Source: Smallanthus sonchifolius (Eukaryota > Streptophyta > Magnoliopsida > Asterales > Asteraceae). From it: a stretch of DNA of 64,000 nucleotides. The position numbers were made by a program, and so were the translations under genes. The notes beneath the pieces were generated by a model. That model was given only the letters and a program-made list of their open reading frames with translations. It was not told where the DNA came from and did not search any database. This document shows positions 35,171 to 48,200 of this stretch, in pieces (the first letter of the stretch is position 1; the number at the start of each line of letters is the position of its first letter). The stretch covers positions 44,345,501-44,409,500 of the forward strand of contig CM042046.1 in NCBI GenBank assembly GCA_023525975.1, in the 5' to 3' direction.

Positions 35171-36407
35171 ATGGCTAGACATGGAGGAACTAGAGGGGGT
35201 GGAGGAGGAAGACGTGGTAGCGTACAGGCCGCCACAGTGGAGCTAGAACCAACCAAGAGATTGAGGGGAGTGTTCACACTACCCATACTGATACGGTAGT
35301 CAGTCAGCACAATGTTGAACATGCGGCAGGAGATGATCAGACATTCGAGTTCGAGCCGGCCGTACAAGCAGCTATTGGCCATTCGTTTACCCGACTGCTG
35401 AAGGAAACCTTACCGGCTATACTAGACGAAGCCTTGAGGAAGGCCAAGGAGAACCCCAACACAACAGAAGAGCATGTGGTACTTCCAATAATGGGAGGAC
35501 CAAATCTGGTAGGGAATGTTGCACCGCCTGCGACTACAAGGCGTTTGGGGGTTGTGATCCACCCGTGCTTACTGGGGAGAAAGAAGCAACAGATACTTTG
35601 GATTGGATTAACGGCATGGAGTCGACCATTCGTCTTAGTGAATGTCGACCGGAGCAAGCAGTTATGTTCGCTGCGAAGTCATTAAAGGGGGAAGCAGCAC
35701 ACTGGTGGGAAACTGTGAAACATGCTAAAGGTGACCAAGCGGTCGAATTGATGAGGTGGAATGATTTGAGAGCATTGGTAACTCAAAAGTTTTGTCCGAA
35801 GAACGAGGTCCATAGGGTGGAAAGGGAATTCTTGACTCTGCAAGCCGGACTCATGACTCACCGGCAATATACTTCAAAGTACAACGAGTTGGCACGTCTG
35901 GTGCCCCATCTAGTGACGACTGAGGAAAGGAGAATTCACTACTATGTCCAAGGATTGCCACCAAAGATCCGTACCTTTGTCAAGACCAACACACCCAGTA
36001 CCTTTGAGTCGGTGGTTGTTCTGAGCGGGGTTGTGTACGATGACATCGCCTCTGAAATCATTGCTGAAGCACCCAAGAAACAGGTAGCTAAGCGCACTGC
36101 TGAGGAACTCCAGGGTCCTAACGATAGGAGGGCAAGGGTAGAAGTTGAGGGTCTATGCGGCAAATGTGGAAGGAGACATGGAAGTGAATGTAAGGCGGAT
36201 CAGGTGGGATGTTTCAGGTGTGGCAAGTTTGGACACCAATCACGGGACTGCCCGGAAAAGCCAAGATGCCACAATTGTGGGGAACAGGGACACATGAGCC
36301 GAGATTGTAGGAAACCAAGGAAGCGGAAGTGGATGGATCTGGAAAGGGAAAGGGTGCAGAGAAGGAACCCTACACTAACAGAGCCAAGGCGAGGGCCTAC
36401 CAGATGA
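35171..36407 (+). pseudogene. gypsy gag with two CCHC zinc knuckles, frameshifted
   Basis: The start MARHGGTRGGGGGRRG at 35171 is in a different frame from the following segment, which ends in MGGPNLVGNVAPPATTRR. That in turn shifts near 35550 into the main frame to 36407. The main frame has the retrotransposon gag core (AAHWWETVKHAKGDQAVELM, then KFCPKNEVHRVEREFLTLQ, then YNELARLVPHLVTTEERRIH). Two zinc knuckles follow: CFRCGKFGHQSRDC and CHNCGEQGHMSRDC. Gag packages the RNA into virus-like particles. At least two frameshifts make this copy unlikely to give full-length Gag. The knuckles and gag core place it in Ty3-gypsy. Confidence 0.85.
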
Positions 36408-36673
36408 CTCAGTAAGGTATGTTGCAAGCTCTTATTTATGATATAGCAAGTTTATGTTATTATTCCCTTACTAAATTAGTTAGCCCCATTAGTCTAGATG
36501 CCTTAGAATTTGAGATCGCCCAAGGTTAAGCTCCCAGTGGTAGTTAATCACAATGGCCTTCATAACCAAGCTGCCTTGCATAGCTACGGTTTATGCCACC
36601 CACTATGTGATTTGCTATCAGTATAGCTTATGGCAGGTTTCGAGGACGAAACCTGTTGTAAGGAGGGTAGACT

Positions 36674-38643
36674 TGTATCACCCCGAGTTTTATAGCGCGA
36701 AAGAATTCACGAGAATTAATAACTTAAATAAGAAAAAGGGAAGCGGGCTTGGGCCGGGGTGTATGGGCCGAAAGGGGCAAAGGTTTGGGCCCTTATAAGC
36801 CTCAAGACCAGCCCTAAAGCCTCACTTCCAACACCATTTTCAGATTTCTAGAGAGAGAAAGTGAGAGAGAGTCTAGAGAGAGAAAGTCTCGGTTTTCGAA
36901 TCCGAGCTCAGAGGATCGTAGGCATACGTATCTGGAATGTTTAACTGTGGAGAAGAAGCGTTTACATGTAACCAATTCTCCTAGATCTGAGTTTTTGTTA
37001 TGAGTAGGGTTTTGAAGAAAAATCAGGTAAAGGTGGGGTTTTTTATATTTAAAAATGGAAACAAAGTATAGATTTAGACTCTCGGTTAGAAATCACAAGT
37101 CTTGAACATAAAAAGTTCGGATCTGCAAGCAAAGTTTTTGCGGGGAAGAAGGCTGCCCGCAAGCAGGTCAGTAAAGTTTCGTACTTATCAAGTACGCAAG
37201 AAACAAAGAATGCGTACTTATCAAGTACGCAAGAAGTAAAGCCTGCGTACTTATCAAGTACGCAAGAAGCAAGACCTACGTACTTATCAAGTACGCAAGA
37301 ACAAGGCCATGCGCACTTGCTAAGTGTGCAGGCATCAGATCTATGGGTATATATAGCTGGTTAGTGAAGTCAGTATGTTCGCCTAGCTAGAAATGGTGAA
37401 ACCATTTAGCGTCGAGTTAAGTCTGATACGTGTCAATTGTTATGATTGTTCAGATTGTGTGAGATCTAGTAGACCATTGCAGCTAAGATACCAGGTGAGT
37501 TCTAATCCCCTTTTTGCCTGCTTTAAGGGTGGTGTGCATACTTAGTGTAAAGTGTTTATTACATATTTTATATTAATAAACAAAGTGAAAAACTATGTTT
37601 AGTGTAAAGTTTAAAAGAGGCAAATGTACGTTTTAAGCAAGATAAATATTTTGGCAAGCGTTTACTATATTTTCATATACATAAACAAAGACATAATATA
37701 TGTGTTAGTATGTTCAAGTAAAGTAAGATATATATTTTGGCAAGCGTTTACTATATCTTCATATACATAAACAAAGGCATAATATATGTGTTAGTATGTT
37801 CAAGTAAAGCAAGATATATATTTTGGCAAGCGTTTACTATATTTTCATATACATAAACAAAGGCATGATATATGTGTTAAGCTATGTTTAGTAAAGCATA
37901 ACTATATTTTATGGCAAGCGTTTACTATATTTTATATACAAAAACAAAGACATATTATATGTGAAAGTTATGAACAAGATTTACAGAAAGTTTTATAAAC
38001 AGTAAAGTGAACAGTTTCCTATGGGAATGTGTACCAGCTATAAAGGTCCTTGGGACAGATGTTACTTGTACAAGATGTCAGATATGAGTTCTACCCATTA
38101 GTAAGAACCTTTGGGTTCGCTAACGGTTGTACAACTGGGATGAGTGACGGCGGTTGCTCGGGAGGTCCACGCAACCTCCCCGTAGTGTTAAGCGGTATTG
38201 TCGGTTCATGGTCGTTGATCATGGGGGCATTGACCAGGGTATTGTCGGTTCATGGTCGTTGATCATGGGGGCATTGACTAGGTACTCGTCGGCTCATGTT
38301 CGTTGACCATGGGGGCGGTACAGTAGTGACAAGGAATTGACGGATAAGCGGTATTGTCGGTTCATGGTCGTTGATCATGGGGGCATTGACCAGATACTTG
38401 TCGGTTCATGGATGTAAGCCATGAGGGCAGTACAGTAAAGAGGAATTGACGGTTTATTATACGTTTAAACTGTTTGAAAAGTAAAGTGTGTTAAGTTTAG
38501 CCTTATTGGCAATATATAGTTTTAGTAAATCTTTTGTATAATTGATTTAAAGTAAACGTTAGAACTCACTCAGCGTTGCTGATTTTTAGTATGCACATCA
38601 GTTAAGTGTAGGTGGCAGTAGATGGAAGTGGATGCTTGGCTTG
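36674..38643 (+). repeat. 3' LTR (truncated) of the gag-only gypsy element
   Basis: It is near-identical to 32611-34603, with scattered substitutions and one fewer 33-bp hairpin unit. Homology ends within GGATGCTTGGCTTG, after which an unrelated sequence with a duplicated ATTTAATTTCATTTG begins. The real LTR end and the right TSD have been lost. Confidence 0.85.
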
Positions 38644-39155
38644 ATTTAATTTCATTTGATTTAATTTCATCATATCCTCTCGTGTTAAGATCGTATTTTA
38701 AAAATAAATAATAATAATATTTTTCATACGAAGAGGGTATCAACTTTTCGTGTGTTAGGCAAGGTTAAGCCGCGCTAGTTGTCGTAACATCCATACTTTT
38801 TGTAATAAAACAAAATAGTAAGATCCTTATATGTAGAGATATGGTTATTGATATTATTGATACATTTAAGATTATATATATAAAAAAATACCAAGTTAGG
38901 GAAACTATTAACTTAATGGACTAGTTATGAACTTTTGGAACTTGTTGTTGACTTTGTCAACTAGGGGTTTTAACCGAAAAGTCCATAAATAACAAGTGCG
39001 TGTAAGCAAAATAAATGCCACCTACGAATTTATCAGGTTGACACGAACACGTTCTATTTAAGTAAATAGTTACAAATGTGTTTGTAAGTTTGAACAGAAA
39101 CCGACCCAACCCGTTTAAACTAAATCCAAACCCGTTAATCTTGTGTTAGTCCACT
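38644..39155. other. Intergenic between the gypsy element and the hAT transposon
   Basis: No gene was found. Near 39035-39155, CAGGTTGACACGAACACG and AACCCGTTT-type phrases resemble the interior of the TAGGGGTG hAT MITEs seen elsewhere, so the autonomous-type hAT may have inserted into an older relative. Confidence 0.35.
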
Positions 39156-39163
39156 CACCGACC

Positions 39164-42056
39164 TAGAGGTGCACAAATCGGTTTTTTAACCCAAACCGGT
39201 TCAAACCGACCCGAACCGGTTTGGTCAACGAAAAGTCAAAACCGGTTTGGACCCAAACCGGTTCGGGTTAAACCGGTTTCAGAGAGGGAAATATGTAAAC
39301 CGGTCAAACCGGTTCGGGTAGGTTTTAAACCGGTTTGCCCCTTAAACCGGTTTAAACCGGTTTTTATTAAAAAAAAAAAATCAAATAAATTTTATGTTTT
39401 TAATATAAAATCCAAAATAAAATATAACAAAATTAAAATATAAAGTTCAACGTTTATAATATTTGGATAGTTCGGAAATTAAAAAACATAACAAGATAAA
39501 ATTGTAAAACATTACAAAAAGTATAACAAATATAAAACATTAAGTTCAACGTTTTATTTTTTGGAATATTGATTGATTATTCTTGTGCGTTGTCTTCGGA
39601 ACTAGAGCTTCGTAGCCTTGCATCTTCGGCCAGTTCTTCATCCGTGACTGGTTCAGATATTCCAAGATCAACCTCGTTGTTGTGTATGACTTCTTCGACT
39701 TGAATTTCATCTTCGAGAGAAGTTTGGTCTTGTATCCTATCCATCGCATCCAAATGGTCCTTCAAACAAATGCACATTTCCATCGCTAGGGGTGTGAGTC
39801 TAGTCCTTCGTATCGATAATACCCTGCCACTAAAAGAAAACGCAGATTCCGAAGCTACCGTGGAAGCTTGGACGGTTAGTACATCACGGGCCATGGCGGA
39901 AAGAATCGGAAACGAAGCTTCGTTTTGTTTCCTCCATGCCAAAATATCAAACTCCTAAAAAACGGTAGGAGGCATAAACGCTAAAAAGTTTGTGCCAACA
40001 TACCTTCCGAGTTCGCTACTCGGGGTGGTACCTCGAGCACGTTTTCTAAATTCATTTAACATTTCGTTATATAAATTCAAGTTAACATCTCTCGAGCTAC
40101 CACTTGATGATGTACCCATTGTATCATGTGGAGTCGGAGTTGTACCATATTTATGTAAATAACATCAAATAAATCTTGTAAACATTTGTTAAAATATGTT
40201 TTTGTGCCTTGTGCAAAATGGATGTCTTCGCTATCCAAATTCAAAGCGTAAGTAATTCTATCAATCAAGGTTTCAACCCCGTAAACATTTATGGTAGGGT
40301 TTAACGCGGCGGCGCAAGTTATAACGGGAGGGATTTCTTTAAAATATTTCACTAATTTTTCTTTCATCGGTTCTATCATTTTTGTAAAAAGATCGCTTTT
40401 ATTTTCAAGCTCAGACAACTTGTTAGCCATTAAATATATTTGTTTTAGTGTTAATGGACTTGTGGGATAATAAACACCGGATAAAAAAGTTGTGGCGGTT
40501 TTGAAAACTTCAAGCAATTCGGTTACGTCTTTTAAAATGTTCCAATTTGTAGACGGAAAGTTTTGAATTTTACGACGAGGTTTTGAGGAAAGCATATCAT
40601 GAAATATTTCTAAAGTTTCTCTTTGTCGTAAAGCGCTATAAAACATAATATAAGTCGAGTTCCATCTTGTCTCGACGTCCCAATTCGGGCCTAAGCAAAG
40701 ATTATTCGTTTCACGACAAAATTTAATATAATCATTGTATCTTTTTCTGTTACTAAAAATATCTTTAAGCATTTGTCGAAAACTATATGTTAAGTTTGAA
40801 ACCTCTTCAATTGCAAGCCCGGCTTGCACCGCCAAGTTAATGATGTGTGCGACACATCGACTATGGAAAAAAACGCCGTTGCAAACGGGTTTATATTTAA
40901 TTTTTAGTTTTTGAACCGCATTTGTATTATTAGATGCATTATCAAAAGACATTGAAAAAAGTTTATTTTGTAATTTAAATTCGTTAATAACACCATCCAA
41001 TATATAAAATAAATTTTCGCCGGTGTGTGGATATTCAAACAAGTCAAAAGCGATTGTACGCTTCATCATTTGCCACGTATTGGGATCAACCCAATGCGCG
41101 GTAACGCAAAGGTACGAATCGGGTATACCATGTGGAGCCGACCAAACATCGGTGGTTAAGTTTACACCGGTTTGCAAATTTTCAAAACCTAAAATTAATT
41201 CTTTTTTTGCTTTTTTCCACATTTTTATACAATCTTGTCTAAGGGTTGTGCGACTTACTTGGTGATAACGAGGTTGGAGTGTCTCTTGAATCATCTTTGT
41301 CAAGCGCGGATTGTCAAAGTGGTTGAACGGCAATCCTTCTTGAATCACTAACCTCGCCATTCGATCTCGAACAATATTTGGATCAAAGTTCCAAATTCCT
41401 CCTTCGCTTGTCATCGAGGCTTGACCTTCACTTGGAATTCCCTTCAATGACGGGCAAGATTTTTCCATATGCGTTTTCAAAGTAGTGTTTGAATCTTTCC
41501 CCAAAAACGCACCACACAACTTGCAACGAGCACGTTCCTTTCCGTTTGACAACAAACATAAATCGTAATTGCACCAGATTGCCGGATTTCTCGTTGTTGC
41601 TAGAATTTGCATAACGGTAACTTCGTTTGAGGAACCACTAACACCAAAACTTGCCATGTTTTTTTTTTGAGTTTAGAGAGAGTTTAGAGAGCGTTTTTGA
41701 GCGGTTAAAGAGCGGTTTTAGAGATTAGAGAGTGTAAAGAGAAGTGTGATCAACCTTAAACACCCCCCACCTATATATAGTGTTTTATGGGTCCAAAAAA
41801 CTCTAAAAAAAGGGCCAAAATCGACCCCAACGGCCATATAGCCGTTGGCCAACGGCTAGAACTCGCCCAAGGTTCAAACCGGTTTGAAAACCGGTTTCCT
41901 AACCCGGTTTAGCCAAAACCGGTCCCAACCCGATTTTTTTCCAGAAATCCTCAAACCGGTTTGAAACCGGCGGTTTTTGGGCAACCCGAACCGGTTTGGT
42001 CAAAACCGGTTTGGACCGGGTTAAAAAAAAAAAACCGGTTTTTTTGTGCACCACTA
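39164..42056 (-). mobile_element. hAT transposon with perfect 8-bp TSD
   Basis: The 2893-bp element has inverted ends TAGAGGTGCACAAA and TAGTGGTGCACAAA. It is flanked on both sides by CACCGACC (39156-39163 and 42057-42064). Its subterminal regions are packed with the palindromic core ACCGGT, in AAACCGGTTT contexts (about ten at the left end and seven at the right). These are likely transposase-binding sites. It contains one transposase gene on the minus strand, which is broken. Intact TIRs and TSDs mean it was mobile fairly recently and could still be moved in trans. Confidence 0.92.
39577..41657 (-). pseudogene. hAT transposase (BED zinc finger, RICESLEEPER-like), one frameshift and one stop
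   Basis: The start MASFGVSGSSNEV at 41657 leads into a BED zinc finger (RARCKLCGAFLGK... THMEKSC). The RNase H-like catalytic region follows (LTTDVWSAPHGIPDSYLCVT, then FSMSFDNASNNTNAVQKL, then HSRCVAHIINLAVQAG). The frame shifts near 40150. The original frame is then stopped by TAG at 39957-39955 before the hAT dimerisation domain (DVLTVQASTVASESAFSFSG, then RRTRLTPLAMEMCICLKDHL), which ends at 39577. The coding length would be about 690 residues, normal for this group. Because the C-terminal dimerisation block is cut off, the transposase should be inactive. Everything else looks well preserved. Confidence 0.92.
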
Positions 42057-42064
42057 CACCGACC

Positions 42065-42276
42065 TACAAAACGTCACGTTTAATGGGCCTAATCTTCGGT
42101 TTTAATTCTCCATCAAAACGGGCCTTTATCTACCCACAATAATCCACACAAAGCATCATGATTCATGAACACCAATTATACCGACATGATTTTCTAATGC
42201 CCTATCGGATATAAATCGGCACGATCTCTCGCACCCGTCATCTTACTCCCACCTCCGTCAGCCTTATTGATTTCCG
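42065..42276 (+). promoter_or_regulatory. SF3B2: SF3B2 promoter-proximal region
   Basis: Only about 210 bp separate the hAT right TSD from the SF3B2 ATG. This stretch must contain at least the 5' UTR and probably the core promoter. No clear TATA box is seen, which is common for housekeeping genes. The transposon therefore now forms the upstream neighbour of the promoter. Confidence 0.5.
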
Positions 42277-45200
42277 ATGACAGCCGAAGTTGCAAACGGC
42301 GCCGTAGCCACTCTGTTATCTAACCCTAACGGCGATGTAAACCGCAAGACGTCGAATAAATCACGAGAATCTGAACGCCGTCGTAGGCGGCGTAAACAGA
42401 AGAAAAACAAGTCTGTTGGAGGAGAAGATACCAGCGCTGTTGCTTCCGCTGACGAAGCTGGGATCCTTACCGGCGATGACAACGGAAAAGAGAACTCCGA
42501 TCCTCAGAAGGTATTGCCTCGTTACATTTGCGTTTTAGGGTTTCGTAACTGGTTTAACCTATCGTACTTGTATATATTTTTAATCTTGAAGATTTGTTTA
42601 CGAGTTAGGGTTTTCAGTTTATCATTGCGATATATTAAGTACTGCATATTGCTAGTTACTCATTGTCTTGTTTAGAAGTTTGATTTTGAATCAAGATGGT
42701 AGATGTTACTTTTTCTATGTCTGATTCTTACTGCTCAAATGTTATGTTAGTGGAATTTGGACCAATACATTTGTTTGGATACAAAATCTTTAGCGTTACA
42801 GCTGTCACAAACAGGTCACGTGGTTAAAACCTAAGAAGAAGACAGTAGAATTTGAGGTGTTGAGATACCTGGTGCCTCTAGATTTTAGAATATGTGATGA
42901 AGTTATCTATATGTAGGCATGTCTATAAGTAGTTTTAGGTCAAGGTGTGTATAGTGTATTTAAGTTGTCTGGGCAAGTTGGGGTCTGACTCAAACTTAGA
43001 TTCGGGCTTTTTTGAACTGTGTCTGTGTGAGGTTCTTGGAGATGATATGAACTGACTTACAACATTTACCGGATAAGCACTACCAGGACGTGCAACGGTA
43101 AGATAGTTTGGCTTTTTGATAGTTTTTTATATCTCTTTATGTTCTTGAGTAGGTCTCCATCATCTACTCGACAGTTCTTTTATATCTCTTTAGGTTCTTG
43201 AGTAGGTCTCCATAATCTACCTTTAGCTTCACATTTGGTGTTGTAGGTACATCACAAGGTTTTGCGTCAAACCAGAATCACTTAATACATCCTAACAATA
43301 TTGTTGTTAACATACGTCAGAATTTTTATTCTGATGAAATATCTCAGAAGACATAGATTTTCTTTGTTTGACATTGAGTTGAGTTTCTGGAAATGCTTGC
43401 AAGTTTTTATTTCCAACCCCATCACTTTTAGTAATCATTATATCATCCACAACATGCAACCAATAAAATGCATCTAGAGTTTGATGAAGTGAAGAAGACT
43501 AAATGGTGCTATGAACTGTTACCAAGGGCGTTTATCTATCCAAGATGAGCCAAGGCTTAACGAACATTTTCCAGTATCTATACCGAGTCTAGTGCTGCAA
43601 AAAAGGAATGAGAAGATACATGATTTATGATAAGAAACAAAAGAAACTATAGGGTGGGTACAACTGTACAAGAACATTTTTCTTTTTGAAGTTTAGTAGG
43701 TAAATCGGGTTCAGGAGACTGTTACGGGAGTGCTAGGTGTATCATTGTTATTAAAGACGGTGGCACATGATTGGGATTTAATGTAGATAGTTGCCACGTT
43801 TGGATACTTGAGCAAGTCGGTGTGAGGTCCTAAAGGTGGTTCTGAATTGAGTGTATGGAGAAACTGCAACATTGTTAGAGCATTCACAGTAGGTTCCTCA
43901 TCCCCATCCCTATATTTTAACTAAAAATCATCATTCCCTCCATTTTTCATTTTTTTAAAACTTCCCATATCTCATTACCCATCCATATCTCTATATTTTT
44001 TATTATTATTTCTTCTCTTTCTTCCATTTACAGTTTTAACTTATAACTATTTTGTTTTATTATCTTTTTATTTAAAATTGATTCGTAATCAGTTTTTATA
44101 GATGAGTCCATTTGAAAATGGTCATTTTGGTTCGAGCTAGGACGGATCAATTTAAAAAAAAAAATACAAAATCTAAAGATTAAGCATACAAATGTTATAA
44201 TCTAAAGATCGTAATGTTCACAAATCTGTAAAGATTTTAAATAAAAAATTTAATAAAAATTAAGCATCCAAACATTTAAGTTTTAAGTTAATAACTATAA
44301 TTTTCTAATAAAATAGAATGAATAATAATTAAAAAAGTTAGAAACATAAGTTATGATGTTTTATAAAATAAATTGTGAATTTAAAGGTTTAAATTAAAAA
44401 AGTTTTAGGGTGATGAATAGTGATACCCTAAATATGAGGGTTCACTTCAGTTTTCCTTAAGAATATAAGCATAGGGTAATGAGGATGGAGAATGGGATAA
44501 AGTTGTGTTTGTAGGTGATTTCCCTAAATTTCAAGGATGGGGATGGGTATGAGGAATGGGTTGGGAATGCTCTTAGAATATGGTATTTACCAAATCATCA
44601 CTCTCTGTTTGTTTCCAAGAGGTGGATACTGGAACTTTTACAAGGGTACACGAGCCAATGCTAAGAAAGTATTCACCATGATTATAGCTAATTACTGATT
44701 CTAATGTAAAGCTACTTAGTACTTACTGAATGTATTATAGCTCTACAATCTCTTAACAGATTATATTTTTGGGTGATGTAATTATGCTTTGGGAATAGCT
44801 TGTTCCTTTTATTGGTGTAGTACTTCTGTTCTAGAGTAAAATTATCCAAGCATATGAACACCAACAGTAATTTCTTAGTTTGTAAGGTGTCATATCTCGT
44901 TGTCCATGTATATAATTTTCTTGTTGAGTTATTATTAACGATATTACCTTTAATACAAGATTATTGAGCAAGTGGAAGTTGAATATGTCCCAGAAAAAGC
45001 AGAACTTGATGGTTTCTTTGACGATGAGTTCAGAAAGGTCTTTGAGAAATTCACTTTCAAGGAAACTGCTTCCTCTGAGGTAGATTGGGTTTGTCTTTTA
45101 TTTACATTTTGAAACTTAAAGGCTGTGCTCATGTTATTCTGACACTCTTTTTACTGATGCTTTCTGTATATCTAATTCAGGAAAATGATAAGAATGAAGA

Positions 45201-48200
45201 GACGGCTGCTGATGCTGCATTAAAGAAGAAAGCCAGTTCAGATTCAGAAGAAGAAGAACAAGATGCCCAGCAAAAGGATAGAAGTGGTGTTTCCAATAAA
45301 AAGAAAAAGGTTACATTGTGGCTTCTTTACTATTTTTTCTGGTTATTTTTTCATTTCTAATGTTGGTGATAGCTAATTATCTTGGGGTATGTTCTTGCTC
45401 AGCTTCAACGCCGAATGAAGATTGCTGAGCTGAAGCAGATAAGTTCAAGACCAGATGTTGTTGAGGTGGGCCATTGATTTATTTTCCTTCGTTTTAGTGC
45501 CTACTCTGTTCTTTTTGGTTGCCATTAAATCTTTTGGTTGTCATGATTATTCGACATTTTTACAATATTTTGGGTTATTAAGTATATGTTTCTTTTGAAT
45601 ACTGAAGCACATCTTGCGTACCTAGTTGTTTTTGTTTTCAAATGTTGAACTTTGGACACTTATTTTTCTCATCACACAGTGGTACAAAAAACAATATGAT
45701 ATTCTAATGCGTGACTATGGTCTTGTTATTACAAACATTTCATGTTATCTGGTTCTTTGTACTGACATCATTATCTAATAACTTTGTCGTTATGAATTTC
45801 AGGTGTGGGATGCCACCTCAGCTGACCCTAAATTGCTGGTTTTTCTCAAATCATACCGCAATACTGTTCCTGTGCCAAGACATTGGTGTCAGAAAAGGAA
45901 ATTTTTACAGGTGCGTCACTATCTAAGAAAGAATTACTGTGGCCAGATTAAGTTGCATTGACAGGTGTATGTATCTTGTTTCTTATGAGACATATACTTA
46001 TTCTAAATTGAGGGTTCAGGGATGAAAGATAAGTTGTTGAGGTTTGTCTTATAAGTATATGTGGTTCTTGCAGGGTAATGGATGTGACAATCTTGGAGAC
46101 CGAACATGTAGGTTTCTTGCATAGGGAATCATTAAATGCTGTTTCTTTTCATATATGTTTCTGTGGGTTGGGATGTAGACATTCACACAATGTGATATAA
46201 TAAAAAAAAAATTGTGTTCTATAACAAAAATATAATGGTCAAATTTAAGTGTTTTACTGTCTTACATTTCTGTTTTTCATTTGGATCTCATCATGTTTTG
46301 AATTGTGTGGCAGGGAAAGCGGGGTATTGAAAAGGCGCCATTTCAACTTCCTGACTTCATTGCTGCTACAGGGATTCAAAAAATTAGACAAGTAAGATCT
46401 AATCATATTAATTTATTGTGACCTCAAGGAAATTTTCTAATCATATAAATCTGTGGTGCTGTTTTGCAGGCTTACATTGAAAAGGAGGACAATAAGAAGC
46501 TTAAACAGAAGCAGCGTGAGCGAATGCAACCGAAAATGGGAAAGATGGATATTGATTATCAGGTTTGGTTACCTAATCTTGTAGAAACTAAAATGCATTA
46601 TTTCTTTAATACATTTTTAGTAATTATCTGACAATGCAAAGTTTACTATTCTGCATTTGGGTTTTTAACTGCTGTGATCATTTATGGTGCAGGTACTTCA
46701 TGATGCATTTTTCAAATACCAGACCAAGCCAAAGTTGACATCACATGGTGATTTGTATCATGAAGGAAAAGAGTTTGAGGTAACTTTTTATCTTCAAGAG
46801 CCTATGAAACTGATATATCCTTTTGGCACTTCACATGTTTACTTGGTAAATTATACAGGTAAAGCTTAGGGAGATGAAGCCAGGAACCTTGTCACATGAA
46901 CTTAAAGAAGCTCTAGGCATGCCGGAAGGTGCCCCTCCCCCGTGGCTTATTAACATGCAGGTATAATTCTCTATCAACTTCTTGTTTTTGCTTTTGTTTT
47001 CTACTGCACGTCAATCCTTGTTTTTTACTTGTGGATATTTCTCGAAATGTAAGTATTAGCTATTATTTGTATATGGCTGTAACTTAAATGGTTATACAAG
47101 TATTAGCTACTATTTGTATATGGCTATATATGCCTATATATGGCATGCTCTTTTTGACACACTTCTAAAGATTACACATTTTGATACGTTACCCTACCCA
47201 CCCATATTTCAACATTTAGTTTTTATACATTTACGTGCTGGTAAATTCTTGTTTATCGACTTTGTTTTTCATTGTTGCTGCTTTTGATAGTCTTCTCTGT
47301 TCATCTGTGTTTCTAAGGCTAGAATGTACAATGGCTTTTGGATATTTTTAAATTCAGTTTAATGGCAACTTTTATGGTTTTGCAGAGATATGGTCCTCCA
47401 CCTTCTTATCCACATTTAAAAATTCCAGGTCTGAATGCTCCTATTCCACATGGGGCTAGCTTTGGGTATCATCCTGGTGGTTGGGGCAAGCCACCTGTTG
47501 ACGAGGTAGCTTACTGTTCTTTATTCTATTTGTGCTATTAGCTTTATATGTCTATAATTTACTTACTTTTTCTTTTTTATGGATGAAGTATGGGCGCCCT
47601 GTGTATGGTGATGTTTTTGGACAACAAGAAGAATTGCCCAACTATGAGGTAGGCACTCACATACCTATATGATAATGCACGAATCTACCTTTTTATGATT
47701 CATGTATTGAATGATAATGGTCATTAATATGTTTAAGCTATGGATTGTTGCCTTTGGTTCTGTTTCATAAAACTTGCATTTGATTTAGAACACATAATCT
47801 CTTGACTGGACTGATTTCTGGTAATATTTTCATTTTTTATAGTTTGTACTTGCACATATTCTCATTACTCTTTAAAAATAAAATATATTTCAGGATGAGC
47901 CTGTTGATAAGAGCAAGCACTGGGGTGACTTAGAGGAGGAAGAGGAGGAGGAAGAGGAAGAAGAGGAGGAAGTGGAAGAGCAAAATGAAGAAGATGATTT
48001 AGAGGATGGCATTCAATCAGTTGACAGCTTATCAAGGTATTATTATTCCACTCTACTCGTATCATTCATAAATATCTTGGTTTAAAAAAGCGCGAGGCAC
48101 ATTGAGGAATTTATGTCAAAATTAGTGTTTGTAGGAGACTGATACACTTTGTTTAAAATTAGAAGTTGCGTTTCTTTCATTCGTTTTACGTATCGTTTTA

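Larger units (their letters stand above)
32611..38643 (+). mobile_element. Non-autonomous gypsy retrotransposon with gag only (TR-GAG type)
   Basis: The 5' LTR (32611-34844, TGTAACACCCCGAG...CCTTACA) is followed by a tRNA-iMet primer site TGGTATCAGAGCC (34848-34860), a broken gag (35171-36407), and a short tail. A polypurine tract (AAGGAGGGTAGA) then precedes a near-identical 3' LTR starting TGTATCACCCCGAG at 36674. Only about 270 bp separate gag from the 3' LTR, so protease, RT, RNase H and integrase are absent. The 3' LTR stops at about 38643, missing roughly the last 240 bp found in the 5' LTR. High LTR similarity points to a fairly recent insertion, dependent on an autonomous relative. 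Confidence 0.85.
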
